Source: Euglena gracilis
Taxonomy: Eukaryota; Euglenida; Euglenophyceae; Euglenales
Direction of reading: 5' to 3'
DNA: 64,000 nt
Assembly (NCBI GenBank): GCA_039621445.1
Contig: CP154957.1
Location: 39,340,654-39,404,653 of the forward strand
The position numbers and the translations under genes were made by a program. The first letter of the stretch is position 1; each line of letters begins with the position of its first letter. This document shows, piece by piece, positions 1-32,561 of the stretch. Below the pieces are notes generated by a model. That model was not told where the DNA came from. It saw nothing but the letters and a program-made list of their open reading frames with translations, and ran no database searches.

Positions 1-1300
1 GATATTCTAGGGACCCAACATCAAGCCAAAAAAATCATACAAAAATAATATCAAAACCACCCCAAAAATATCTCCAGAATCCATTCTTACCCAACCTCTT
101 TTCAAAAATAAGCCAAGGTTATCTATCTAATAAGGAGGCTGAGTATATCATCTCATCTTATCCCAGCCACCCAGCTCGTTCTTTCGTTCTTTGATTCACC
201 CCCCACTACCCCTTCCTTTTTCCGGATGCGCCATTTTTGGTCCTTATTTTCCCTGGGGTGCTGTTGGTGCCAGAAGTTTTCCCTGTGCCATGCTGGGTGC
301 TGGTGCCCCTGGGGGTTTTGTCCAGCCAGCCCCCCCCCCCCCCGTTAGGAGCCTCCAGCCAGCTGCCGGCCACAGGGGGGGGGGGGCATCCCATTGAACA
401 AGGGTCCCGGAAACCCTATGTGGAATGTGGAGGAGGTCGACCTCAGCAGCCCATCCTGGGCGGGTGGCTGATCCACCCATCAAGCTGCAGTGGACATCAG
501 CATCTAAACAACCACCAGGTTTTCCATCCTCCAGGGCAGGGGGCAGATATTACAGTTTGCAAAAAAAATTGCATTTGGGAGTTTTATTCCAGAATATTCC
601 GGAATTTATTTGGGGTATTCTGGTAAATTTCTGGTGGAGAGGACCTGGAAAAAAAATCAGCTCCTCTGGGCTTTATTTATTACTGTTATTTCAACACTGG
701 TGAAAATTTTTAATTGTCGTTCACACCTTTTCCAACAAAAAAAATCCAAAAACATCATTTTTGTAGTTTTGGGACGCACAGATTCAAAAATATGGAATTT
801 GTTGGCCAATTAAAAAAAAAAATCACAGAAACTTTTTGTTAGGTCCTTATGCAAAATTGATCTATCTCAAGATGTTTCTCAGCAGAGCTCAAGAGAAAAC
901 ACAAAAAAAGGCCACAATTAGTCAAAATTGCCCAAAAAAACTCTAAATTGGTCAAAATTACCAAAATTATGCTAAAGGTTTGCCAAAACTTTGGAGAAAA
1001 GATAGGCAAAAAGGCCAATGGCCCATAAACAGATACAGCTTCGCCTTGGATTCAATTTCTTCTTTGAAATTTTAACACTTTCAGCTGAAACTTTTATTCA
1101 AATTATTCCAGAATATTCCGGCTTTTCCGGTGTATTCTGGACTGGAATATCTCCCCCCACCCCTGTCTAGGGTTGGTGTTTCTCAACACCTTTGACTTCC
1201 TTTGACTTTCTTTAATGGACGTTTTGGCATCATTGGCAAGTTTGAGGTTGGGGTTGGGGGAAGTGGTTACGGTATGGGTAGGATTTGGGGTGGGGTTTGG

Positions 1301-1350
1301 AGTACGGTTACGGTTATGGTTAGGGTTAGGGTTAGGGTGAGGGTGAGGGT
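1301..1350. repeat. Interstitial telomere-like TTAGGG tract
   Basis: GGTTACGGTTATGG followed by (GTTAGG)3 and (GTGAGG)2, degenerate on both sides. Shorter CCCTAA words occur at 24717-24726 and 24980-24992. Confidence 0.8.
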
Positions 1351-1676
1351 TTTTTGAGGTTTTGTTATTGGGTGTAGGGTTAGGATTGGATGGAGTCAGG
1401 GTTATGGATGTTTGTAATTAGGGCAATACCATGTTAGTTTGCAGGCATGGGGTTATGGTTGCTATTCCTTTTATATTAAAAAAGCCCGAAGAGTCCTGGG
1501 CATCGACTCGGGGAGCATTATTTATGGAGGATGTGGAGTAAATTAGGCAAAAAAAACTAATAATAATAATATTTCTTAGTCATCATAATAATAGTAATAA
1601 AGTTTCTTCAACATTATTTCGCGTCCGAGTGCCACTTTTAAGCCCCACCAAATGTTGGTCCTATATATGCATATGC

Positions 1677-1913
1677 ATAAACCCCCTAATGGAAGCGCGG
1701 GGCCGCTGCAAGCGAAGGGTCCAACTAAAAGGCACACACCCCCGCCACCGAAGGCGGCGGTCCGCTACAAGCAAACCCCCTATTTTCATGGGATTTCTAA
1801 AGAAAATCAACAAAAATCGTGCAAGGAGGGTCCAAATAGAAGCATGCCCCCTTCCGCTGGAGGTGGCGGTGTGTGTATAAGCGCACCCGTGCTTCTGTTA
1901 GGGGGGGGGGTTA
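1677..1913. mobile_element. 240-bp inverted-repeat element, family A copy 1
   Basis: Ends are AACCCCCTAATGGAAGC and GCTTCTGTTAGGGGGGG, followed by GTT. The inside contains GGTCCAA and GCCGCCxxxxxGGCGGC hairpins. It shares its whole length with 41257-41500. Confidence 0.8.
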
Positions 1914-2125
1914 CACAGATACATAGACATGTCTGTGCGGTTGCAGGGAATGCAAATCACAGTTGCGCAAGCGTACCTCCACCGTTGGCAGAAGTGCGGG
2001 GAGCAGGCGAAGGGAGGAGGGCGGCGCACAACGGCACTGTCGTGGTGTTTGCGATGAGGGCTCAATTGTGAACGGGTGGAGGGGACCGGTCAGCGATGAC
2101 ACGCCGAGCTGCGCGACTCCCGGAC

Positions 2126-24101
<21,976 letters not shown>

Positions 24102-24434
24102 GTGGACGACGGAGGGCGGGCCCCACCGCAACACATATGCCGCCTTCGGGGCGCCTCAGAGGCGCGGCCCGCCCTGCAGGGGCCGCCTCACGGCAAGAGA
24201 GACGCTGGGGTGGCGGGGGCGGATTCCCCCCCAACGCCATTTTTAACGGAAATGGGCCGACCCAACGGTGAGGCCAGAGGGCCAACCAAGTTTGCACGCA
24301 AAGTGTTTAAAGCGGCGGGCCAAGCACCAACCAGGCCAACAAAGCCTGAAACCCCAGGGGACACATCCTGCGGCACGTGCCTGGCTACAGCGGCCGCCCT
24401 CGGGTGGATGTTCACGGGAGGTTGGGTGGCCGTT

Positions 24435-24680
24435 GGTTGGGCCGCGGCCGGCCGTGGTCGGCCGCGGCCCAACCAATTTTTTTTTTTGGTTGGGCCGCGG
24501 CCGACCGCGGCCCAACCAAGTTCCATCCAGAATGAAGTTGGTTGGGCCGCGGTCGACCGCGACCCAACCTTGGGTAAAATTATGGTTGGGCCGCGGTCAA
24601 CCGCGGTTGACCGTCACCCAACCAAGAAAAAAAACAGAAATGGTTGGGCTGCGGTCGGCCGCGGCCGACTGCGGCCCAAC
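24435..24680. repeat. Array of short palindromes (GGTTGGGCCGCGG...CCGCGGCCCAACC), array 1
   Basis: Five units of about 30 to 40 bp, each a near-perfect palindrome of the type GGTTGGGCCGCGGCCG/CGGCCGCGGCCCAACC, separated by short A/T-rich spacers. Each unit could fold as a hairpin on either strand. Confidence 0.9.
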
Positions 24681-24767
24681 CTCCCATGACTGTCCGAGCA
24701 GCACTTTCATGGTTCTAACCCTAACCTGCATCAGAAAAGTATGTTACTTTTAAAACGCGTGGAAAAT

Positions 24768-24931
24768 TTCTCCCTACAGGGTACCAGCTACCCCAAAGAG
24801 TCGCCCAACTAGGGTTAATACACATGGGGGGACCCTCGCTCGGCGCCTTTGGCGCCTCGCTCGGGTCCCCCCATGTGTATTAACCCTAGTTGGGCGACTC
24901 TTTGGGTTCGCTGCGTACCCTGTAGAGGGAA
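24768..24931. repeat. Long inverted repeat, about 50-bp arms
   Basis: Left arm GTACCAGCTACCCCAAAGAG, CGCCCAACTAGGGTTAATAC; the right arm is its reverse complement. The centre is GGCGCCTTTGGCGCC. A single left arm recurs at 25104-25174. Confidence 0.9.
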
Positions 24932-25366
24932 ATATAGCAACGATGAGCGGGATGGTTGCAACCATGGGGGGTGAAACCTTAACCCTAACCCTATTCCTTC
25001 TAATAACCTCAGAAATTCTCTCGGTATGTGAATATTTTTGAATAAAAATATTTATGAATGAGTGCATTCCTGCATAAGAAACAATATGTTTCTTTTAAAC
25101 CGCGTGGAAAATTATCCCCTACAGGGTACCAGCTACCCCAAAGAGTCGCCCAGCTAGGGTTAATTCACATGGGGGGACCATGCCAGTGAAAGATTCATGT
25201 CTTCCAGATCGTGCCAATGAAAGAAAAAGAGTTCAAACTGAATTGCCTTCCTCTCTTCCCCTGTTTGTTCGAGGGCCCCATCACAGTGCATTCTCAGAAT
25301 AGCGGAGGACGGAGGGAATGGAGTTTGGATCAGTGGCTCGCAGAACAGTGCTCGGACGGTCATGGG

Positions 25367-25651
25367 AGGTTGGGTCGTGGTCGGCCGCGGCCGGCCGCGG
25401 CCGACCGCGACCCAACCATAAAAATCATTTTGGTTGGGCCGCGGTCGACCGCGGCCGGCCGCGGCCCAACCAAAAAAATGCTTTTGGTTGGACCGCGGCC
25501 GGCCGCGGCCCAACCAAAAAAAAATTGGTTGGGCCGCGGCCGGCCGCGGCCCAACCAAACAAAGCTAAATTTGGCCGTGGTTGGGCCGCGGACGGCCACG
25601 GCCCAACCAAAATCCTGTTTTGGTTGGGCGACGGTCGGCCGCGGCCGGCCG
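25367..25651. repeat. Array of short palindromes, array 2
   Basis: Six units of the same palindrome with different spacers. The flank GTGCTCGGACGGTCATGGGAGG is an inverted copy of the right flank of array 1 (CCTCCCATGACTGTCCGAGC), so the arrays face each other. Confidence 0.9.
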
Positions 25652-25658
25652 CGGCACC

Positions 25659-26200
25659 TAAACCCCCCCCCCAAATATAAGAAACCCCTCGCTATAAGAA
25701 ACCCCCAAATATAAGAAACCCTTTGGCTGATTTTCAGCCGACACCCAAATATAAGAAACCCCCAAATATAAGAAACCCCTGGGCTGTTGGACGCCAATCC
25801 AAATATAAGAAACCCCTCATTTTCACCATGGCTCACAGCAAATCTCAAGGCGCGATCAACACAAACACAAAGATGAAGCTAATCTAGTCTATTGCTTCTT
25901 TGCAAAGCAAGAGTTCAGAAGCAACTTCTTTTTGGAAACACCTGTCCGTGTCACAACCCCTTCCCCACTGTTTGAGTTTGAATGGCAGTCAGACATGAGG
26001 ACAATCCTACATACAGTGGTCACATCAATTAATTATATGAAGGAATCGAAGGAATAAAAAGTTCCATTTATAAGAAACCCTTGGGGCCGGCCTTCGACAC
26101 CTAAATATAAGAAACCCCCAAATATAAGAAACCCTTTGGGCCGATCGGCCGACACCCAAATATAAGAAACGGGTTTCTTATATTTGGGGGGGGGGGTTTA
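25659..26200. mobile_element. 540-bp element with AAATATAAGAAACCC terminal repeats
   Basis: Left end TAAACCCCCCCCCCAAATATAA, right end TTATATTTGGGGGGGGGGTTTA. AAATATAAGAAACCC is repeated about ten times near both ends, and a unique 230-bp core lies at 25830-26060. Confidence 0.8.
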
Positions 26201-29200
26201 CCTCCCACGGACCAACCTCCCGTGACATCCCACCCGCCGCCCTCCCCAGGGTCGGCCTTGTGTTCTGGTTGGGTTTGACTTGCCTTGCCCCACCCCTCTT
26301 CCTTCCATGCAAACTTGGCCCCCTCTAAAGTTGGCCTTGGGCCTCAAATTTCGATCCTCCCCCGGGTTGATGAGAACGGGGGCTTATTGGAGGGGAGGTC
26401 CCGGCAAGGCATCTTTTTTGGATGTGCAGACCCTTTAGGTTAGGTGGGGGGGCTGGCTGGGTCCAAGGGCACCCCCACCTCGCCGGGGCGCGGTGCCAAG
26501 GGCCGCCAAGCCAGAATGGGGTTTGGTGCAGAGGCAAACAGTGAATCCTGAGACGCTCCAGATGGATGGATCCGTGATCAGCTGAGGGTATGGTGGGTGT
26601 TCGGGGGGAAGGGGGCGTCAAGCCAGAGTTCGGATAAGCCAAAAAGAACCCCAGAGTCTGCCATGGTTTGGACATAAACCTCCCTCCCACCATAACCTTC
26701 CCTTCCCTTAACTCTGGCGGCATCCAAAAAACCTGGTTCTCAGAAAGTTGAAGGGAAAACGTTGCCCTTCACTGCTTCAGGAATCTGGCATTCCCCCCTT
26801 TTTTGGACGCGGCTTCGAAGCGACGCTGGAAATAGTTCTAGAATCACCCGGAGCGGGGCAAAGACAGGGTTCTGACAACTGGGCACCCTTCCAGATTGTT
26901 TGGGGAGGGGGATTGACTGCCCAACGGCACTAGCCGGCTCCTTCCTGACCCAGAGAAGGGGATCAGGCCAAAAACACAAAGAAACCTCAAAAAAAAAGCC
27001 TCCATCATGGAAATGATCAGCAAAGAGGACCAGGAGGGGTGGAATGCAGTTGTTCGGTGAATGAAACTGTTCACTTGAGAAGCAAAACGTTGCAGTCCCA
27101 ACACCAACAGTGGTTTCTGTGGGACACTGTGGGAGTTTGTTGAACAGGGAGGGGGGACGTAATTTTAGGCAGCGTACATTCAGAGTGAACCCCTCCCAAT
27201 AAACGCCAGCCAGTCCATGGTAGCATGCACAGATGGAATGGATCAGCCGGGGCGCCTGGCAGTGCCAAAAGGGTGACCACCACCGCTGTACATCTCCAGT
27301 CAGCACGGCCGGATGCCCGTGGGAGGAGTGGGGGGGGCGGGCATACGGCCCCGTGGAAGCGGGATGGGCAGGAGGGCGGTGCTGCCCTTCGAAGCAGTGG
27401 GGTGGATCAAATTCGGCGTGTTGGGGCCCCGAAAAATCTTGCTACTGGATAAGGAACGCCGACATACGGTGTGCGGCAGTGCGCTCTTTGCACGTCGCGG
27501 TCTTTCGAAAAGAATTTTTTGACAGAAAGAATAAAATTTCAATTTTTGATTTTCTAACATAAATGATTGTGTTTTGCATTGATTTTTTAGAAATATTTTT
27601 TTTAAAAAAGTAAACACCGGAAGAGACACAATGTGGACGGTGTGCCACACACTGTGCGCCAACGTTTCAATAGAGAAAAACCCTCTTGCGGTGCACAACA
27701 ATTGATACTTGTAAACCTCAGATCCATCAATTATGGATCAACAAACCCCATCTGCTTCTCCGATTTGCCAGCTGGATCGCCCTGTCTCGATCCAGCCACC
27801 GCTTTTTCATGTTTCAGGGGGTTCATGCACCGCCCTCAACGGTATATGATAGGGGGCACCCCGGGTGATACTGCTGCGGTGGGGTAGATTGGGAGCGAAC
27901 ACGATGCCATGATGCTGGAAGAGGTTCACGCCAAGTAGTTCCAGAGATGAGGAGGAAAGGAGGCGAGAGCAATGCAATTTTTTTGCATCCTAGGAGGCAC
28001 ATGGAGAAAGGTTGGAAGCGCGGCGGGTAGGCGGCCCAACCAGCTGTACAACATATGAGGGGCGCGGTCGGCAGGTTTGTACAGAGGCAGATAAGGATCA
28101 GCCCGCTGCTGTTGGGGCCACTGTTAGGCCTGTGCGGGTAGGAGGAAAGGGGACGGGAACCAGCACCCCCCGACATGTGGCCCCAAGGCGAAAGTGGACT
28201 GCAGTCCCTCTGGCATAAAGCAAGTTGGGGGAATCGAGACGAGGCCCAAGGATAGGGCAAAAGTACCCCCTGGGGGCACGGCAGTGCCACGAAGTGCCAC
28301 GAAGCGGTGGCACGCCAGGGCAGGGGAGGGTCTCGGCCAGGGGCACTTGGGACCGGAATGGCAGAACGTTCGGCCAAATATTTTCCCCGGCGGCACTGAG
28401 AAACACATGCGCATGCGCAGACCAAGCTCCCCAACCCTTCGCCCCCAAAAATAACCCAGCAGGACCCTTGCCCTGGGAGTGCCTGGACAACTGGCAGGGG
28501 GCAAATGGAACTTGCACACTTTTTTACCCCGGGAAAAATCGAAAGCAGCGCCATAAAAGGTTTTATGCACGAAAAAATGACCTTTCCTTCCCATTCGTTC
28601 AAAGAAATGAAGCGCAAATGGATTTGCCCACTTGAAAAACTGCGCTCTGGGAGTAACATAATACTGCTGTGTGGCTGTCACAGAGGCTCGACAGAAGTGA
28701 GATGATGTTGCAAACCTGCCACAGGATTCAACAGGTGACCTTTTTGTCCCTATCGTCAATCACAATGACAGAATTCTCTAACTGTGTTTTCCTCCTAGTA
28801 CATAATGCACGACTTCAACCCGCCATGCTTTACGGGATCATCTGGGGGGTGAACATAACTCAATGGTCTTTTGTCCCTGGTTTCAATTACACAAATGATG
28901 TGCAGCGCTGTGGCCCAGGGATCACAGCTGCTGGCGTCCAGGTTCAGCAGGTGGTGGGTAGGTGTATTCTGTACCATCACCCACATACTGGGTTCAACTC
29001 TTTCCCCCCTTGTGCAATGCACTTCAAAACCGCCGGGTGGGACACGTGGATCATTTTTGGGGGGAACCCAGAGGGGGGCTCATCCCGGTCTTTCGCCCCA
29101 TCCCTGGGTTTCAATTTCTTTCACAAATGGTGCAGGTGGGCCTCAGGGATCAACAGCTGGGCGGGGTGGGGGGTGGGTGAGTGGGCAGATTTTTTTTTAG

Positions 29201-29429
29201 GGGGGGAGGGGGGGTCCCCCCCACCCACATACCCCCTTGGGGTGCCCCGCCCCCCACAAATTTCCCCAAAGCCACCAAAATGCTACCTTCGATTTCGGCC
29301 GTCGCTTCTCTGGGGGGATCCCCCCCGGGAGGGGGGGCCCCCCACCACCCACCCCCTCCTGGGTCCAAGACTAAAAAAAAAAACCCTGGTGGTCCCTCCC
29401 CCACCGGTACACCCACAGCTCTATTGGGG

Positions 29430-29792
29430 GCGCCCTCCGGCGCAGCACTATTTGGACCCGCAGCACTATTGGACTGGGTGCCTCTTAGTCCCGGCCTATC
29501 ACCACAGGCACCCTTTTTGTCTGCTCAATGTCCTTCTCTGAGGCTGGTGAGGTTGTGTGGTTCATCTTCGGACGACTTCTGTGAGTTGCTCAGGTGGGAA
29601 TTCGCCCCCTTTCCCCTCTCTGCGGATTAAAAAAGGTGCCTGCAGTAGGCTGCACCAGCTTCTACGCATTTCACATTGCTGTGATTTTGGGGGGGGTGCA
29701 GCACTATTGGACGCTCGCTTCATCCGGCGGGGGTTGCAGCACTATTTGGACCCGCAGCTCTATTGGCCCCGCAGCACTATTAGGGGGGGGGG
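29430..29792. repeat. CAGCACTATTGG repeat element
   Basis: The words GCAGCACTATT(T)GGACCCGCAGC and GCAGCTCTATTGG occur in clusters at both ends (29418-29478, 29697-29790) around an unrelated core, ending in poly-G. Confidence 0.7.
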
Positions 29793-32561
29793 GGGTTATG
29801 GGTGTGGGTGGGAGTGGGTGGGGGGGGTGCTTACTTTGGAAAACTCTGCATGGGTTCAAGTGGGGCACCCACTGCTCCTTTTGGTCACCCACGGCCAGAC
29901 CCATCACAGGGAACCCCGTGTCCCAAATCTTCCTCTGTCTTTATTGGAACAGTGGACAGGGAGGAAAGATATCGGCAAGGTGTCAACCAGGCGTTGGCCT
30001 CAGTGGAAACAGACTGTCACTCGACACTGCCAAACCCTCACGGACACTGCCCAGCCATTTGGAAGGATGCGACGCCGGTGCGACACAAACCGTGCAGACT
30101 TGAACATCTGCTCCAGCAGATAATTGACTGTTCAGGCTTGCAAGAAGTTGGGGGGGAACTCTTTGACAGGATGCTAATCTGCAGCTGGATTGAAGCCAAG
30201 CTCAACCAGTCTCAGGCAGCCAAACTTGCATAAAATGTGGTTGCTTGGGTCATTTGCGCAATTGTGAAGACAGGCATTGTTTTGAAAGTTGCCATACTCC
30301 AAAGTTCAACCTTGGAAACCAGGGAATCGCTTAACGACCCACCTGCGGGGGGTCCCTTTGGACATAGGGGGAGGGGTGTGCAATACCCCACCCAACATGC
30401 TAAAATTGGGGGGGGGGATTGGTCTGACCAAAGGATTCACCTTCTGGGCACACATTTTTGGTATGGGGCAGTTAGGCCTGTGGGCAGCCATATTTTTGCT
30501 CTGTAACATCAAAATAAATGTGCATTGAAGGCTTTAAATTGAAAAAACGCATTGGAAAATGCCAGGTTATTGCTCAAAAAATTACCCCCCCAAAAAATAT
30601 ACGCAAACCCTGATCCTGTCCCCTGTGTTCTTGCAACTGTCAGTCCCAGGAGGTGAGTTGCAGGTCGGGTTGGAGTAACCCCTTGGGGGGCGGGAAGTTC
30701 AGCCAGTCAGCCAGCCAGCGCTATTTTTCCCCAGCCAGCAGCTCCCAAATGGGCTGCCACTGTTTTGGGCATGTTCTAGAAGGGTTGCCCCTCTGAGAGC
30801 CGATTTTTCAAAGCCAGTGAATCCATTCATTTCCAGCCAATGTACTGCACTTCAAGCACTTCAAGAGCCGGGGGCAGGCCTTTGCTAAAGGGTTTGCAGT
30901 GCCCCCCTGGGGTCAATTGCAGTTAGCCTTTCCCCCAGGTTTCACTCTCATAAAATGTTGGCAATCCACACACAGAGGGCCAGCTTGTCACCAGTACTTC
31001 AGGCCCTGGACCCAGAAATGCAAAAATTGAAATTTTGCGCGGGCGCAAGACGACATTGTTGCATCTAAGTGCGAGGTTGGCCGCCTAAGTCAGTTTCACC
31101 TCCTCCGGTGGTTGCCCAAAGTCGGTTACCCCACTGTTCAGGAGGCTTGGGGTGTCCCCCGAACCCCCCCATCCTGAATCGGGGGGGGGGGGACTTACAA
31201 CCTACTCTCATGTCCGCCCTGGGGGGTCAGGGTGGTGCTGCGGTACACAAGGTTATGGAAAGCCACTGAACATTTGTGCCAAAAAATTCCAGTTTGGGCA
31301 CTTTTTTTGCAAAAAAAAATCAAAAAAATTCAGAGCTTTGCAAAGGAAAACTTCGACCTTTTGGGTCTCTTGGCAGATGGGGGTCCTAACTCCCCCCAAC
31401 TGTGGTCCGGGGGACACCCCCCCTCCTCTGCCCCACACCCTCCTTGTGCCAAACCCTGCAACCCTCAGCACTCCCCGAAAAACAATTAACCCCCTTGGCA
31501 AAGTAAGCAAAAGTTGGATAATAATAATAATAAAAACCTGGTTCTCAAAATTCCCAAACGTCAGAATTTGCATTGCCCGATGTGGGTTCCAGCAGTGTTT
31601 TTTTAGGAAGTTTGGGAGTTGGAAGGTTGGGGGGGGGGTCAGATGTCAGTTGGCAGCCGCGCCGCTAAGGGGGCTGTGGGGTCTTTTTCAGTGGGGGGGG
31701 GGGAGGTACTCACTGCCGGATGGTGGCAGGGAGGCAGCCATGGGGGACACGTGAGGAGGAAACGCCGAGGGACGGGTGGCCAATCCTGCAGCGGGAGCAC
31801 GGCAGCCAGGGTTGTTCTCTTGGACGCGTGCTCCATAAAAAGCAGCGAAAATGGAGCGGCCTGCGAAAGGGCTGGAGGTTAACAGGCGGGTGCCCAAAAC
31901 GGCGAGGCGCCATCCGCGAAATTTTGAGGAATGAATTGTGAAAAGTCTGGCCAGGAAAAGCAACATGGATCAAAACCACAAACGATCATCAGGTGTGGGC
32001 CCAGTGCCAAGTGCCTGCCAACTGTGGCCTGTCTAAGCGCATCCGAAACTGGCCACTGTCCACACTCCACCGGGCTGCCCTGAGCGGTCACACAGTCGGT
32101 CACACCGCCACTGGCGGCAGCGTCTCCTTTGTCCGCAGGCCGTTACTTCACCGCAGAGGGCAGGGTCATCTCTCCTCCCCCCAAGGTTGTGTCTTTTTGA
32201 GGACCTTCGTGTGTGCAGGGAAGACCTGGCTGCGAAGAGCCTGCGGCTGAGTGCATGAGGGAAAACAAACAAAAAGCAACTCGATGATCGCATCCTTGAG
32301 AAAACCAGAGTACACACATCCTTCAGGAAGTCGCCCGACACGCTGTAACATGTTGATCACAACATGGTGGGTGTCGTTGCTTGGCTTTTCTTCCTTTCTG
32401 GACCGTGGCGACGGCACGCAACACAGTCAAGTCCGTAGAAATAGACATGTATTGCTGCCTGGACAATGAGTGTTGGGGCTGTCACAGATCGGGATTGTTT
32501 TGACGACCTTATGTAACCCAAGCTCGTCCTTGGCATGGTTAGAGGAACACGTCAGGGTTGT

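Larger units (their letters stand above)
1..2125. other. Region left of the last visible exon: no gene seen
   Basis: AT-rich and low-complexity sequence with the telomere-like tract and one family A element. The missing 3' exons of the glycosyltransferase (next expected motif VxPISxxxPR) were looked for on the minus strand here and not found, so this is probably intron. Confidence 0.6.
24406..26230. mobile_element. 1.8-kb composite of nested inverted-repeat elements
   Basis: Outer ends: GGATGTTCACGGGAGGTTGG and CCAACCTCCCGTGACATCC. Inside are two hairpin arrays in opposite order (24435-24680, 25367-25651), a long hairpin (24768-24931) and the AAATATAAGAAACCC element (25659-26200). It lies just upstream of the glycosyltransferase ATG. 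Confidence 0.6.
24102..32561. other. 8.5-kb spacer between FBPase 3' end and glycosyltransferase 5' end
   Basis: Holds the 1.8-kb nested composite at its left, the CAGCACTATTGG repeat, and moderately GC-rich sequence with open frames on both strands (26740-27306 minus, 27823-28659 minus, 28669-30233 plus) that show no motif I recognise and no consistent splice pattern. Promoter sequences cannot be picked out. Confidence 0.55.

Noticed and set aside
26740-28659. Minus-strand open frames of 188 and 278 codons
   Set aside because: Amino-acid composition and lack of motifs or splice context suggest chance frames in moderately GC-rich spacer.
28669-30233. Chain of plus-strand open frames, including one ending SWIEAKLNQSQAAKLA
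   Set aside because: Some protein-like wording but no recognisable motif, no matching splice sites, and the interval includes a repeat element. Left unannotated as a gene.
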